Positions 31,082 through 42,000 of a DNA stretch of 64,000 nt are shown piece by piece. Each line of letters begins with the position of its first letter. Position 1 is the first letter of the stretch. The position numbers and the translations under genes are program-made. The stretch is from Mya arenaria. Taxonomy: Eukaryota > Mollusca > Bivalvia > Myida > Myidae. Below the pieces are notes generated by a model. The model was not told where the DNA came from. It saw only the letters and a list, made by a program, of their open reading frames with translations, and searched no databases. The stretch is from contig NC_069136.1 of the NCBI RefSeq assembly GCF_026914265.1, positions 50,323,381 to 50,387,380 of the forward strand. Direction: 5' to 3'.

Positions 31082-33445
31082 AACTAGTTTTTTTTAATAA
31101 TTGTCAAACATGTTGTATTGTTTTCAGTATTGTTTTTGCAAAGACACATCACTGCAACAAGTGTTCAGTGAACTAAGTTAAAACAAACATTAACATTTTA
31201 ATTTATTGTCTAGTCATTTGTCTTGAACAAAATGCCTTTCCTGTAGTTTTTTGAAAATGTATGAATAAATTTCGTAGATTAATAGCATTACCTAACACTA
31301 CTTCTTTTATCAGTTTAATTAGAAGAAAGTTTGTCTGATCATTTACTATCAATGCCTATATTCACTTTGGATTACATTAAACTGTATCGCTTGTCTATGG
31401 ATGGAACTCAACACGTGTTCATTATTATACCATCATGGGTCAGATTGGAAGACCAAATTTAACCCAAACGCCGGATATTTGTCATTAAGTGCATAACAGT
31501 CAACCAAATGATGTTAATGGCGTTATATTGCAAGAGCGTGTTTTTAATTTGAAGCCCTGACAGCTTGAACATTAAGACGCAACTGAGGGGTCAGTGCATG
31601 ACAAAAGCTTGAAATCTCACCTTAACCTAAAATTGACAATTTTCTCATCGGTTTTATTTTTACTAGAGTTTTGCTGAATGCATCATTTCAAAATCAGATA
31701 TAGTTGATTCTTTTTTCAATGATAACTTTGCATAGTACAAGTCTGATTCTAATTTTGATATTTTAGTATTGAAGTAGAACACTAATGGATCACCCGGATA
31801 ACTCAACATGTAACTTATATTTCTTTTGTACTTGTTGCTGCAATAAAACAGGTCATTGCTCTTGTACTCGGTGGTTTTATAGACTGCCTACAGCGATCGC
31901 AAACATACTTTTTAAGGATAGCAAAAATCCGAGCTCGAACCCTTCCCAGCATGGCAAATACTTGTCATCAACGACATGCACTTGTCCTAGATTGTTCGTT
32001 AAAACCATGTTTTATGTGGTAAGTCCTTCCAAAAAGTAAAACTTGTAAGCATCTCCCCTTCCCCCAACTGCAGCCAAAGTAATGCTGAATATTGAAAAAG
32101 CTCGTTTCCTAATGGAAAAAGTGATACTTTGAAACACTTTCATTATATTGATTTTTTTACTTGATGTCTAGTCTTATTGATTAGACGTATAAATGGAGAT
32201 AATATGATTTTGAAAACCTTTGTCTAACGCTTCACGGTTTGCCTCTCCCGATCCCACCCTTGGTAAGCAAAAAGTACTAAAAAGTTTTATTATATTTGTA
32301 AAAGAGATATGTTTTGCAACTGTCTTGAGCCGCGGTTCATACCTTCAGCTCTGTTGTTTTGAAATTTGATTTACCACTGCTTGTTAGTAAAGTTAACCAA
32401 GGAGGGAAAGTGCGCAACCCACAACTGATAAACACCAGCACGGAGCTGTTACTGACTGAAGAAAGCGGACGGATGGTTCTTACCCTCACATACTACAGTC
32501 CTCTCCTCCTTAACATTTCAGGCCGATCCAGGCACTATTGCCTTTTATTTCTGACCGAGCATACCTGGTTGCTTGTTGCTACCCATCCTCACACCACACT
32601 TGGACCCCCCCCCCCTTCATCCCCTTCCCTCCCCCTCCCTCCTTCCGTTAAACAAATATAACAGATTGTACAAATTGCTATGTACATATGTCGTGGATCA
32701 GACCCCCAAACTCTCGCTCGGCTACACGCACCTTTCATATGCAATGAATGCAAAGCTTTCCTTGTAACCATCAGCTGAACCAAAAGCAACCCATGCCAGT
32801 GTGCATTACCTCACGTTAGAAAGCAATAACAGCGTGCCATTGTATTGTTCGTTGTCCTATTTTTCACAATGCTTTTACCACCACATCCCAGTCCAATGGA
32901 TATTTCTCCCGTTAATATTCATACTTTGAGTTTATTTTACAATATCCTGTGTTTCAATGATGTTCTTGTGTATGTTATAATATCTCAAAATTAAAAGCCA
33001 TATGTGTTATAATCTTTTTAACATTTCACTTAATGATCAGAATAAGTTTTTCAAAACTAAAATATATATTTACTTTAAACGAAGTCAATGATGTATAGCC
33101 AGAAAGTCCTGATACAAATATTTTACATGATTTTCAATTAAAATTCTTAACAAAACCAAGGGTATGCTTTAAAATGATTAATTATAACCATACCACATGT
33201 ATTGATGTGTTGTGCCTCAGGATCTACCTTATTTTTTCTACTTGCTTTTAGTTTGTAATGTTATTTAAACATCATTGCAGAAAATATAAAGCGTACATGT
33301 ATCTATACATTTTAATTTGAATGCCCTCTGCTCCACTTGAACACGTTTAACAAATTGTTCAAAATCTGAAACATTCGCCTACATGAGCGCAAAGGCTCAG
33401 GTAAAAACCATTTAATTAAAGCATGAAATCAATTAAATAGACATT
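30644..33445. other. Intergenic between the SLC19-like fragment and the Harbinger element
   Basis: Contains the (ACT)n repeat and a C-rich run near 32600-32645. No missing SLC19 exon was recognised on the - strand. Confidence 0.5.
30890..31081. repeat. (ACT)n trinucleotide microsatellite
   Basis: About 190 bp of ACT/CTA repeat, imperfect in its first third. Confidence 0.95.
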
Positions 33446-33472
33446 GGCCCGATTGTTCAGAAAGTCGCTAAA
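33446..33472 (+). repeat. Harbinger left terminal inverted repeat
   Basis: 27 bp matching the reverse complement of 38806-38832 exactly; the internal copy GATTGTTCAGA recurs at 33544. Confidence 0.92.
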
Positions 33473-33740
33473 AGTTAGCGAATCGTCAAATTAACAATCG
33501 CTACTTTTTTATGCATCGCTTGCTAACAAATTGTTAAAATTCCGATTGTTCAGACTATTGTTATCGCTATCGCTAACTAATAATCGTTAAACTATTTAAC
33601 GATATCTCTAGGAAGTTTAGCGATATCGCTAAATTTTAAGCGACAAATGTATAATGGGGTTGACCCATAATGCATTTGCTTTTTCCCACAATGCATTTAA
33701 ATGCATAAAGTATTACCCACAATGCATTGAAAAAAACATA

Positions 33741-34164
33741 ATGGCTGCCCAAGCAGACAACACTTTGTCATTGTCAGAAAAAAATAAGAAAAGAGGTTGC
33801 AACTTTAGTGCATATGAGAGGGAAATTCTCATAACTGAATATGAAAAAGTAAAGGACAAATTAAATAACGCAAAGGTATCACAAGATGCGAAACAAAAGA
33901 TGTGGGATTGTATTGGAAGTGCTGTTTCACTTGCTGGAGTTGGGATAAGAACAGGAAAAGATGTGAGAAACAAATTTCACAACTTGAACCGGGTTGCAAA
34001 GTCAACAGAAATGCAACAAAGAAAGCATTTGAAGGGAACAGGGGGTGGACCACCATCTGAAAAACCGCCCGAGGTGGTGCTCCGCCTTATTAACATCAAT
34101 AAGGCAGACCCAGGCTTCAGTGGGATTCCTGGTGGGCTAGAAACCACAATTGCAGCAGAGAAGG
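33741..34164 (+). CDS. Myb-like gene exon 1
   Basis: 424 nt, phase 0 to 1, donor gtataa. Carries the whole Myb/SANT-like domain and a Gly/Pro-rich linker. Confidence 0.87.
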
Positions 34165-36139
34165 GTATAAGACTTCTTAATTCATTGTTTATTTATAGAT
34201 TTAATCATCAAGTACTACTTAATTCATTAAGTATCATGTTTATTTACAGATATATTTCTACACTATCAAATGCTTATTAAAATATTTCCGTCTGCTAAAA
34301 AGATACACAAATGAACTCGACATGTTCTAAAAATAGAAAATGGAATTCCTACCTCCATTTTGTTTCCATGTGGAGTGTGAATATGACAAATCCTTGAATA
34401 ATGAAAAGATGTCATGATAATTTACCATAGTCAATTGTCCATGACATAAGTTCATACCTTTGCAAGTACATGCTACGTGTCGCAGCTTCAAATATTATCC
34501 AGTAAAGCGATTTTTTCTTCCAGCGCTTGCCAACTTCTGTCATGATTCATGTGCCACTTGATTGTAGAATGGTTTAACCGGTTTATGTTATTAAAATTCG
34601 AATGTCACAAACTTTTAACACGATGAAATAATCATTAAATCACAAACAGTTGTAAACAAATAAATGTGATACATGTTAAATGTATCTTTTGCAAGCATTT
34701 ATATCATTTTGTTTAGATCTATTAATTTATTTATTTAAAATTATAATCAAGCAATTCTATATTTCATGACAGTGCCTTCCCTTGATATTTGAGGCCCTGA
34801 CATGGGGTCACCATAACCCATTGTATAAATAAAATCCAAATTTTGAGACGGTTATTAGTATTGAACTGCTTCGATTCAGCACATTAGATGCAATGGATTT
34901 TATTTTATCCTTTCAATTTAATTTTGTTTCATCTATCATCGATGTAACTTTAAAAAATAAACATAACATATATTTTCAGAATTAAAGGTCGATGAGCTGC
35001 CAAATGGTGATGTGGTTATTCAAGTCATACCAGAATCAGATGTATGTTTATTTTATTCAATTGTAAATTATCATGTTGATATAATGTATACATTTATGAA
35101 TTAAATACCTTAATTTTTAGCAATTAAAATTGAATTATATATCAACAATTGATCATTAAAGAGTGAACATGTAATCACACCCTATTCTTAAATAGTACAC
35201 TTCGATGTATGCTTTATACATTTACAGTCAGAAGCAGAGAGACGTGCAGTGTTCGATTTGGACGTAAGAAATTAAAATTATTTTCTAGGCTGTATTAAAA
35301 ATGTTAATGGATTTAGAGGCTGAAGGAGGAAACAAATTCTGAAATAAAATATATAATTAAATGGGTGTTATTTAGGGTTATAACTTACTGTCAAACTCAG
35401 TTGCAAGATATATATTTTATTACATTGAAAGTAAGGTACACACATACGAAGCCAAAATCATGACTTGTAAAACAAAACAATAATTCTATCCAATGTGTAT
35501 TAATTCTATATCTTAATTTGCTTTCTCATATCAGACGATAGAATTAGACAGAGGAAGCCAGTCCACCGGCAAGGAATTCCAAAGTAGAATGCAATCCTCG
35601 AGTAATCAGCAAGTGAAAAAAATGAAGTAAGCAATTTTATACATATAAGGAATTGTTAACTTTAAAATGGAATACTAACTTATTTGAACTCTGGAATGAA
35701 ATATGTAGTTGTATATTTATGCAACAAGACGTGAATAGACATAATAACATTGTATTTATCGCATTAAATGTTTTCGTCTAGATATGAAGATGATACTACC
35801 TTCAATAACCTTGGTTTCAAATACAAGCTGAATAAGCAATAGATGGGCAACGCTGCAAATGTTGTTTTATTTAGTTATTAGATACAATAATTTTAAATTT
35901 TAATTAATGTTTTTTTTTCATTAACATGTTATCCTTGCAGAACATCTCTGCAGGAAAAGGTGCAGACAGCTCAACTGGAATGGTTCGAAGGACAAAATAA
36001 AAAAGTTGAGCTGGAGATGGAGCTTTTGAGGGAAAAGATCGCAACGTCTAGGGAGAAAAGGAAGCTGTTTAAAGCTTTGCAGATAGAGTTGAAGGGGAAG
36101 GATGACATGGACATAATTCCATTAGTTTGTGACGAATAG
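33741..36139 (+). CDS. Harbinger Myb/SANT-like DNA-binding protein
   Basis: Five exons: 33741-34164, 34980-35041, 35228-35263, 35535-35626, 35941-36139. They give 813 nt, 270 aa plus stop, with all phases consistent. Residues about 18-95 form a Myb/SANT-like helix bundle (FSAYEREILITEYEKVKD...MWDCI...RTGKDVRNKFHNL), as in NAIF1-type proteins and Harbinger partner proteins. The C terminus (about 205-262) is a charged, probably coiled-coil helix (EKVQTAQLEWFEGQNKKVEL). In known Harbinger elements this partner binds subterminal DNA and carries the transposase into the nucleus; that role is inferred here. An in-frame upstream ATG at 33654 exists; the ATG at 33741 (ATAATGGCT) was preferred because the protein domain starts there. 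It ends 114 bp from the convergent transposase stop. Confidence 0.85.
34980..35041 (+). CDS. Myb-like gene exon 2
   Basis: 62 nt, phase 1 to 0, acceptor tattttcag, donor gtatgt; encodes LKVDELPNGDVVIQVIPESD. Confidence 0.75.
35228..35263 (+). CDS. Myb-like gene exon 3
   Basis: 36 nt, in frame, acceptor tttacag, donor gtaaga; encodes SEAERRAVFDLD. Confidence 0.7.
35535..35626 (+). CDS. Myb-like gene exon 4
   Basis: 92 nt, phase 0 to 2, acceptor atatcag, donor gtaagc; Ser/Gln-rich linker. Confidence 0.72.
35941..36139 (+). CDS. Myb-like gene exon 5 (coiled-coil C terminus)
   Basis: 199 nt from acceptor ccttgcag to stop TAG. An alternative short last exon at 35782-35842, also phase-compatible, would truncate the protein after FNNLGFKYKLNKQ. 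Confidence 0.8.
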
Positions 36140-36253
36140 GGTAAGTGGATCAGTTAACAGAAATGCATAGAACACGTAACATAAACTTTACTTTGTTACA
36201 TCAAAACAACAACATAGCACCAGCTGCATGCTTCCTTCCAATAGGAAATGTTC

Positions 36254-36442
36254 CTATCCAAAATAGGCCTGCGCAATATGGTCACGGATGGCAAATCCAT
36301 TTTCACCACCAACATAGGGTATAAGTGGAAGTTCATCCACATCGCCGTCATCAACGTCAGGTTCACCAAACAATATGGCAATGTTATGCAATACTGCGCA
36401 AGCGACAATCTCTCTACATGCTTGAGCGGGTGTCTTCCTTAC
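36254..36442 (-). CDS. Transposase exon 6
   Basis: 189 nt to stop TAG; VRKTPAQACREIVACAVLHN then an acidic stretch and FAIRDHIAQAYFG. Confidence 0.9.
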   Translation of the reverse strand, partial: VRKTPAQACREIVACAVLHNIAILFGEPDVDDGDVDELPLIPYVGGENGFAIRDHIAQAYFG

Positions 36443-38608
36443 CTAGAGTATAGTATATAAAACAAATTGAATAACTTAACATATATAGGCAAAGCTTCGA
36501 GCTTATATATATATCCTTTTTTTATATCCTTTTTTTAAGATATATAGCATAATTACATAACCTAAATTAATCTATCAAACAGACCTTCTTGCACATGACG
36601 GAGAATCTTCTCTTCCATCTACCAAATGTTCTTTCTATAACAACCCTCGAACGGCAGTGGGCTCTGTTGAATCTGGTTTTCACCGGTGTATCAGAGACTC
36701 TGTACGGCGTCAACATGTAACGCGAACAAGCATATCTTAAAAAAGACAAGAGAGAGAAATACTTTAATCTTGTGGCTGTTAATAATGTTATAATTTGTTG
36801 TTTCAGATTGGACCATAGCAGATAAGAAACAGGGGGAGATCATCAGTTCTGAAAATAATACTGTGTTAAAAAGATGACACTATTCATTCTGAGTATTAAT
36901 AATGTTTTAATTGATCTCATTTGATAAACATATTGAATTCAAAGGTTTGAAATATACATTATAACAGTGTGATATACTGTTGTAATAATAATTAGATTCA
37001 ATTTTTTTTATCTTTCAAATGTTTGTGTATATTGTGTGTTGCCCAAAAGTTTTAATGTGGACCTACCCGCTGTCAACAAGTAGAACACCATCTTCAAGTG
37101 TATGAATATTTTCCTCCAGAAAGTCCTGTAGCGAAGACGCTCGAAAAACAAAACTGTCATGCGCAGAGCCCGGCCATTCTGCATTTATGAAAGTAAATCT
37201 TCCTGAAAATATGGTAAATTCACTGACCTTTATCAACAGACGATTGATTATGTGATCATAAGGTCAAATAACCAAGTTCATTGTTATCTTTTAAAAAAGG
37301 ATTTCACCTTGATAAACATAAGACCCAGCTCATCCAACATCTTCAAATATAAATTCAAATACTGATGTTAATACACAAAACATGATTTTGAGGTCAGTGT
37401 CCTTCTGACCAAATCACTAAATGATATTAATCCTTTCCAATAGGCGAAAATTCAGATTCAGACTTTTACTTTTCAAAATCGGCGGAATACTCAGTTAATA
37501 TGCAATACACACGATAGTTTATGATAAACACATACGTGAACAATTAAAACAGGATTCACCTGAATAATGTATTGCAATATTATGTACCTTTATTATCACA
37601 AACTGCCATTACATTTATGGATGCCCTTCCCTTCCTGTTAATGAACGGCCTTTCTTCTGTTGGGCCTGGCTTCGTAATTTCAACATGTGATCCATCAATG
37701 GCATCTGTTGTCGAAACACATTTTATTACAAATGAGCATAATTAATATAAATTGATCACTATGAAACGGAATGGAAATTCTTTAATCCATCTACAAATAT
37801 TTGTTTTTAAGATTAATGATAAATTTAACAACAGCTTTAAAAAAAATGAATGAATTGAACCAAAATTAATGCAACATATGAACGTATGATAATGTGATGT
37901 TGGTTACACTCATAATTTTTATATTTTTTAATACATATGGATGATTTCGCACCAATCACATTTGGAATCCCAACTACATCCGCAAACCCTGCCATAATGT
38001 TGCGACGGGTGTCCATTCTAGTCGGCCAACGTATAAAGCGATCTTTCATCTCTACAAGACCTTCTGTTACATGTTTTACCACGCGACAAACTGTCGCCTT
38101 GTCGCGCCCCATGGTGTCCCCTACCACATCGAAAAATGCCCCAGTGGCATAATAACGTAGAGCAATGCAAACCTGAGGGTAAGAAAACATACGTATGTTT
38201 TTACGTAAGTTTTTGTTTCATTGATAATACATTTATGTTTTCTACGATTAACAATTAATATCACGGGTCTATTAACTGATTAAAGGTCCATGTTAATATT
38301 AATGATTGAAAGGTATATATATACACATAAGTCCAATTATAATTCCTCTGATTAATTGAAATTTTTACCCAAAATGAAAAAAAAATGGTATAAATATTTA
38401 CCTGCTCTGCGGGATCCATGGCACAACCTTTACCGGTAGGTCTACGGAGCCTTTCTTCAAGCCGGTCAGTTATAAATTGCAACCCTTCCTTACCAAATCT
38501 GTACTTTGCACGCAGTTCCTTGTCTGTGAGAGTTTTATATACAAAATTTGGCCGATAAACACGTTTTTTCCTGATGTTTACATTCTGAGCACCAATTATT
38601 GCGGCCAT
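36254..38608 (-). CDS. PIF/Harbinger DDE transposase (HARBI1-like)
   Basis: Six exons read on the - strand: 38608-38402, 38172-37953, 37704-37588, 37202-37067, 36735-36585, 36442-36254. They sum to 1020 nt, 339 aa plus stop, with all phases agreeing. The size is close to HARBI1-type proteins. An N-terminal helical segment includes KYRFGKEGLQFITDRL and a helix-turn-helix-like stretch (MGRDKATVCRVVKHVTE). Catalytic triad: D146 in AIDGSH, D225 in LVDSGY and E261 in VVIERTFGRWKRR, a 35-residue D-E spacing. Accessory motifs GSAHDSFVF and AVLHNIAI are also typical. It would cut and paste the element from its terminal repeats. No stop or frameshift was seen, so the protein may be active or recently active. 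The start codon sits in CAAAATGGCCGC. Confidence 0.92.
36585..36735 (-). CDS. Transposase exon 5 (catalytic Glu)
   Basis: 151 nt, phase 2 to 0; SRYMLTPYRVSDTPVKTRFN and VVIERTFGRWKRRFSVMCKK. Confidence 0.92.
37067..37202 (-). CDS. Transposase exon 4 (second catalytic Asp)
   Basis: 136 nt, phase 1 to 2; FINAEWPGSAHDSFVF...GVLLVDSG. Confidence 0.9.
37588..37704 (-). CDS. Transposase exon 3 (first catalytic Asp)
   Basis: 117 nt, phase 1 to 1; AIDGSHVEITKPGP...INVMAVCDN. Confidence 0.9.
37953..38172 (-). CDS. Transposase exon 2
   Basis: 220 nt, phase 0 to 1; VCIALRYYATGAFF to IPNVI, donor gtgcga. A downstream donor (T|gtatta) is also phase-compatible and would add five residues. Confidence 0.83.
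38402..38608 (-). CDS. Transposase exon 1
   Basis: 207 nt, 69 codons from ATG, donor gtaaat; ends MDPAEQ. Confidence 0.88.
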
Positions 38609-38805
38609 TTTGTTTGTCGTCGTTAACCGTCGCTAAATTTTTGATATCAGGGTAAGAGGTGATTTAAATTTGTTGTTAGTTTAACGAAAATGTTGACGAT
38701 CGCTATTGCTAAAAACTTCTGAACAATCAAAAACAAATTAGCGAATATCCTAACGATCGCTATCTGTTTATCGCTAAATTTAACAACGATTTTCGTCGTT
38801 AACTA

Positions 38806-38832
38806 TTTAGCGACTTTCTGAACAATCGGGCC
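38806..38832 (-). repeat. Harbinger right terminal inverted repeat
   Basis: Exact complement of the left end; a related internal motif TTCTGAACAATC lies near 38727. Confidence 0.92.
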
Positions 38833-39019
38833 ATTATGACATAAACTCAAATTGCTACCAAAGATTGTGGCTTTCAACATACGATAGCATGACTAATCGA
38901 GCATTTATCGTGGTCATGAATGAGGAAGTTTAATTGAGCCAGTGATAACTTACTTAAATATTTATGTGAAACCGCGAAACATCCTGAATGAAGTTATAGG
39001 TGATGTGAAGTAACACAAA

Positions 39020-39080
39020 ATGAATCCATTGAATTGTGTAATTGTGACCATTCTGTATTGTTTCGGAGTAATTTGCAAAG
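39020..39080 (+). CDS. Gene 2 exon 1: signal peptide
   Basis: ATG at 39020 opens a 61-nt exon ending at donor gtactg in phase 1. It encodes a short polar start and the hydrophobic core NCVIVTILYCFGVIC. Joining it to the exon at 40606 keeps the frame. It is assigned by phase and hydrophobicity alone, because its gene 1 counterpart is outside the window. Confidence 0.6.
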
Positions 39081-42000
39081 GTACTGTGGTATTTCAATAT
39101 AACACCCGTTAAGCTGAAAACTCCATACGTATAGATATATGTATTCATATAGCTTAAATACTCAGATATGAACGTGTCAGCGTGACCATCGTAATATGCT
39201 GATGACTGTTAAAAAAAACTAATTCTTAAAATAGATTTGTGTCGACATTTAAAATGACTTTACGGTTATGATTTACTATGATTATTAAGATTTGAAAACA
39301 TACACAAAAACATCAATGAAACAAAACATGATGTAAAATATACTCAAATGCAGCTTATATTTACAACAGGAAGAATTATTGCTACCCCAACCTTAATTAT
39401 TTAAACTAAACTTAACAACCTAGAAACGCGAGTTTTGAATCATTCATTCACGAAAATTGTGTGTACTACCTGTCTTGTATCATATTGTCTGATCGGAATA
39501 CAGATTTATTATTCAAATAAAAAAAATCTTCAATATGGTACATTTATTTTAAACTTTATGTTTGTAAAATTCACACTATGCTTATCACCAGTACATTGAC
39601 TGTTTGAACCTACTTATATTTGTGCACACGAGTTACTCAATGAATACCATATAAGGTATTCAAACCAATACATAACTCAGTGCTAGACAAATCAATTGTT
39701 TGTCGAATAATGTTATTGCTTACAAGTCGATGTTATTAACCTTAGTATAAAAGTGACGTTAAAATCAGTTAAAAGGTATTATTATCACTGTGATAAAACG
39801 CAGTCCAGATTGAATAAGCATTGGTCAGATCAACAAAGTGCTGAGAACTCTTACATAGTACATACACATATTGGGTTTAAAATCTATCAACAGGTATTTT
39901 CGACTAATTAACATTAGTGGGAAGATTTGGCGTTAATTCCTTACATTCGGAATTAATTCGTAGCATAGTTTGGCTAGTAAGAGCACTTTCGTACTTCAAT
40001 TTGTTCAGCTACGTTCAGTCGCGTCGAGTATATGAAACATACTATTGAACAAAGCTACATTATATAAAAAATAGGCATACTATTTATGATAATATGTTAA
40101 GTAAAGACGTATTCTAGCGAATGACACTAGTACTAATAATAAAAACCTAATTTTAGCACCCTGCCCAAATAATAATAGTGTGCCTCTTAACTGTTTTAGC
40201 TCTCATGAGCAGGAAGTGCATAGAAAAATTGTGCTGAGTGTGGAATGATACATGACGTCATAGACATCTTTTAGTGTTATAGTCATTTACATGTTATCGT
40301 TAAACTATATTTTATAAGTATCACCAACGAATTGAATACATTTTATATTTCATTTCTCTAGACAACTGACAATCATTAGTGCGATGAAAACTACACGGAT
40401 GAACATACTTTTCTATAGTTATAACGTTAATGCGATTGGAATGTAGTTGCTTAATGAATTGAATCTAAAATATTGTATTGAATCATAGAAAAAAAAATAG
40501 GTTAATAGGTTGCACACGTGTACCTGTCAGGCTATTTAAGATTGTTTTAAATGAATCAGTTACTATTTATACAAGATACAAATCGATCAGCATTTCATCA
40601 TTCAGGTCAGGGAGTTTTTATTTCACAAGATGAAACGAACTGGGACGAGTCGAGATGCACCTTGGCAGAACCAACTATAATATGCATGGATGATGGCTCA
40701 TGCATTGTTGAAAATGGTTTGGAATTTCTTACAAATGTAGAAGTTCAAGAAAATGGATTTTGGATTGAATATGCCAAAACATGGATTAGTTATGCTTATG
40801 TTGGTAGGTAAATACATGTTTTTACGTAAATATAAAAATAATCACAACACTTCCGATTTAATAAGTTTGTCTTAATTTACAAGACATTTTTTGAAACCGT
40901 TTAGAAAACGATATAATAGCGTTAATATATTTGATGTGTTTTTCTTTTATACATTTGAGTTATCGCCTTTGAAAGGTCGCTTCAATACAAATTTACTGGG
41001 GTGGGGGGTCTGTAGTTTTTCACAAATATTTAAATGAGTTTTAAACGCAAAATCAATTTTGCTTCAACATTTATCAATATTTACAAAATTGAAAAAAAGG
41101 TCAAAATCAAAGCTAGCATCAACTAGCATGACAATAAAGAATAAAATGAAACAAACGATATAAACTGATAGTTTTTTCACATACAAGAAACAGACAACAG
41201 GTGCATGTCATCAAATGTACGATAACACAGCCATTCGACATGGCTCGCCTGAGTGAATTAAGAGTTTACATATTCTGAAAACCATATAGGTAATCATTTA
41301 GCATTGGCAGTTCCTTATAAAGGCAGATTGTAATGAATCACGATCATCACATCATATAATAATTGACTATAAATACTCAACCTCCAGCAAGTTAAAGTTG
41401 TATCGTAACCAACAGCAGCTTGAATATATAAGTATAAAATCAATGCAGTTTGACTCGAAATGAGCACGGATTCTATTTTTCCATTTTTTATTTGTACGTT
41501 AAATTCGCAAACGTAACTTACTTTTGTTGCAAACTCGTTCTTTAAGCATTTTGCCGATATCACGTTCAAGCAATCTAGAATGGTGGACAGAATGGACTAT
41601 AAACATAACTGTCTTAGGCAGAATATATTTTGAGCAACAAGGCAAACAAGGCAAAACTATTAACAGAACTGCCTGCTTTTATCTCAATAGATTTTTACAT
41701 ACTCCTTTGGTTATGATATGAATATGATTTAACAACTATTACCTGGTGGCTTGAGGATCTCCGTGCGCTATATTCGGAGTTATAAAACTTTTTACTTAAA
41801 GTTTGGCTCAACGGTATTGTTTACCGCGGTTAGTTTGATTTGTCAATAACTTGCTTCCATTAGCAATGGCTTTGTTTTTAAGGATGTGGCCAATTGAATG
41901 TTGGATTCAGTTATTCTGTTTCAACTCTGGGCGAATGTAGACGTAAAACAGGATGTCAAACGTTCGGTATACAAAAGTCAACAGCGGTGAGTAGTTCCGG

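Larger units (their letters stand above)
33446..38832. mobile_element. Complete PIF/Harbinger DNA transposon (5387 bp)
   Basis: The ends are inverted repeats beginning GGCCCGATTGTTCAG (33446) and ending in its complement at 38832, identical for the first 27 bp and similar beyond. ATT flanks both ends (33443-33445 and 38833-38835), consistent with a 3-bp target duplication, though the usual Harbinger preference is TTA/TAA. Inside are two convergent genes: a Myb/SANT-like protein on + and a DDE transposase on -, the two-gene organisation known for this superfamily. Both are uninterrupted after splicing. TCGCTA motifs are dense in both subterminal regions. Confidence 0.92.
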
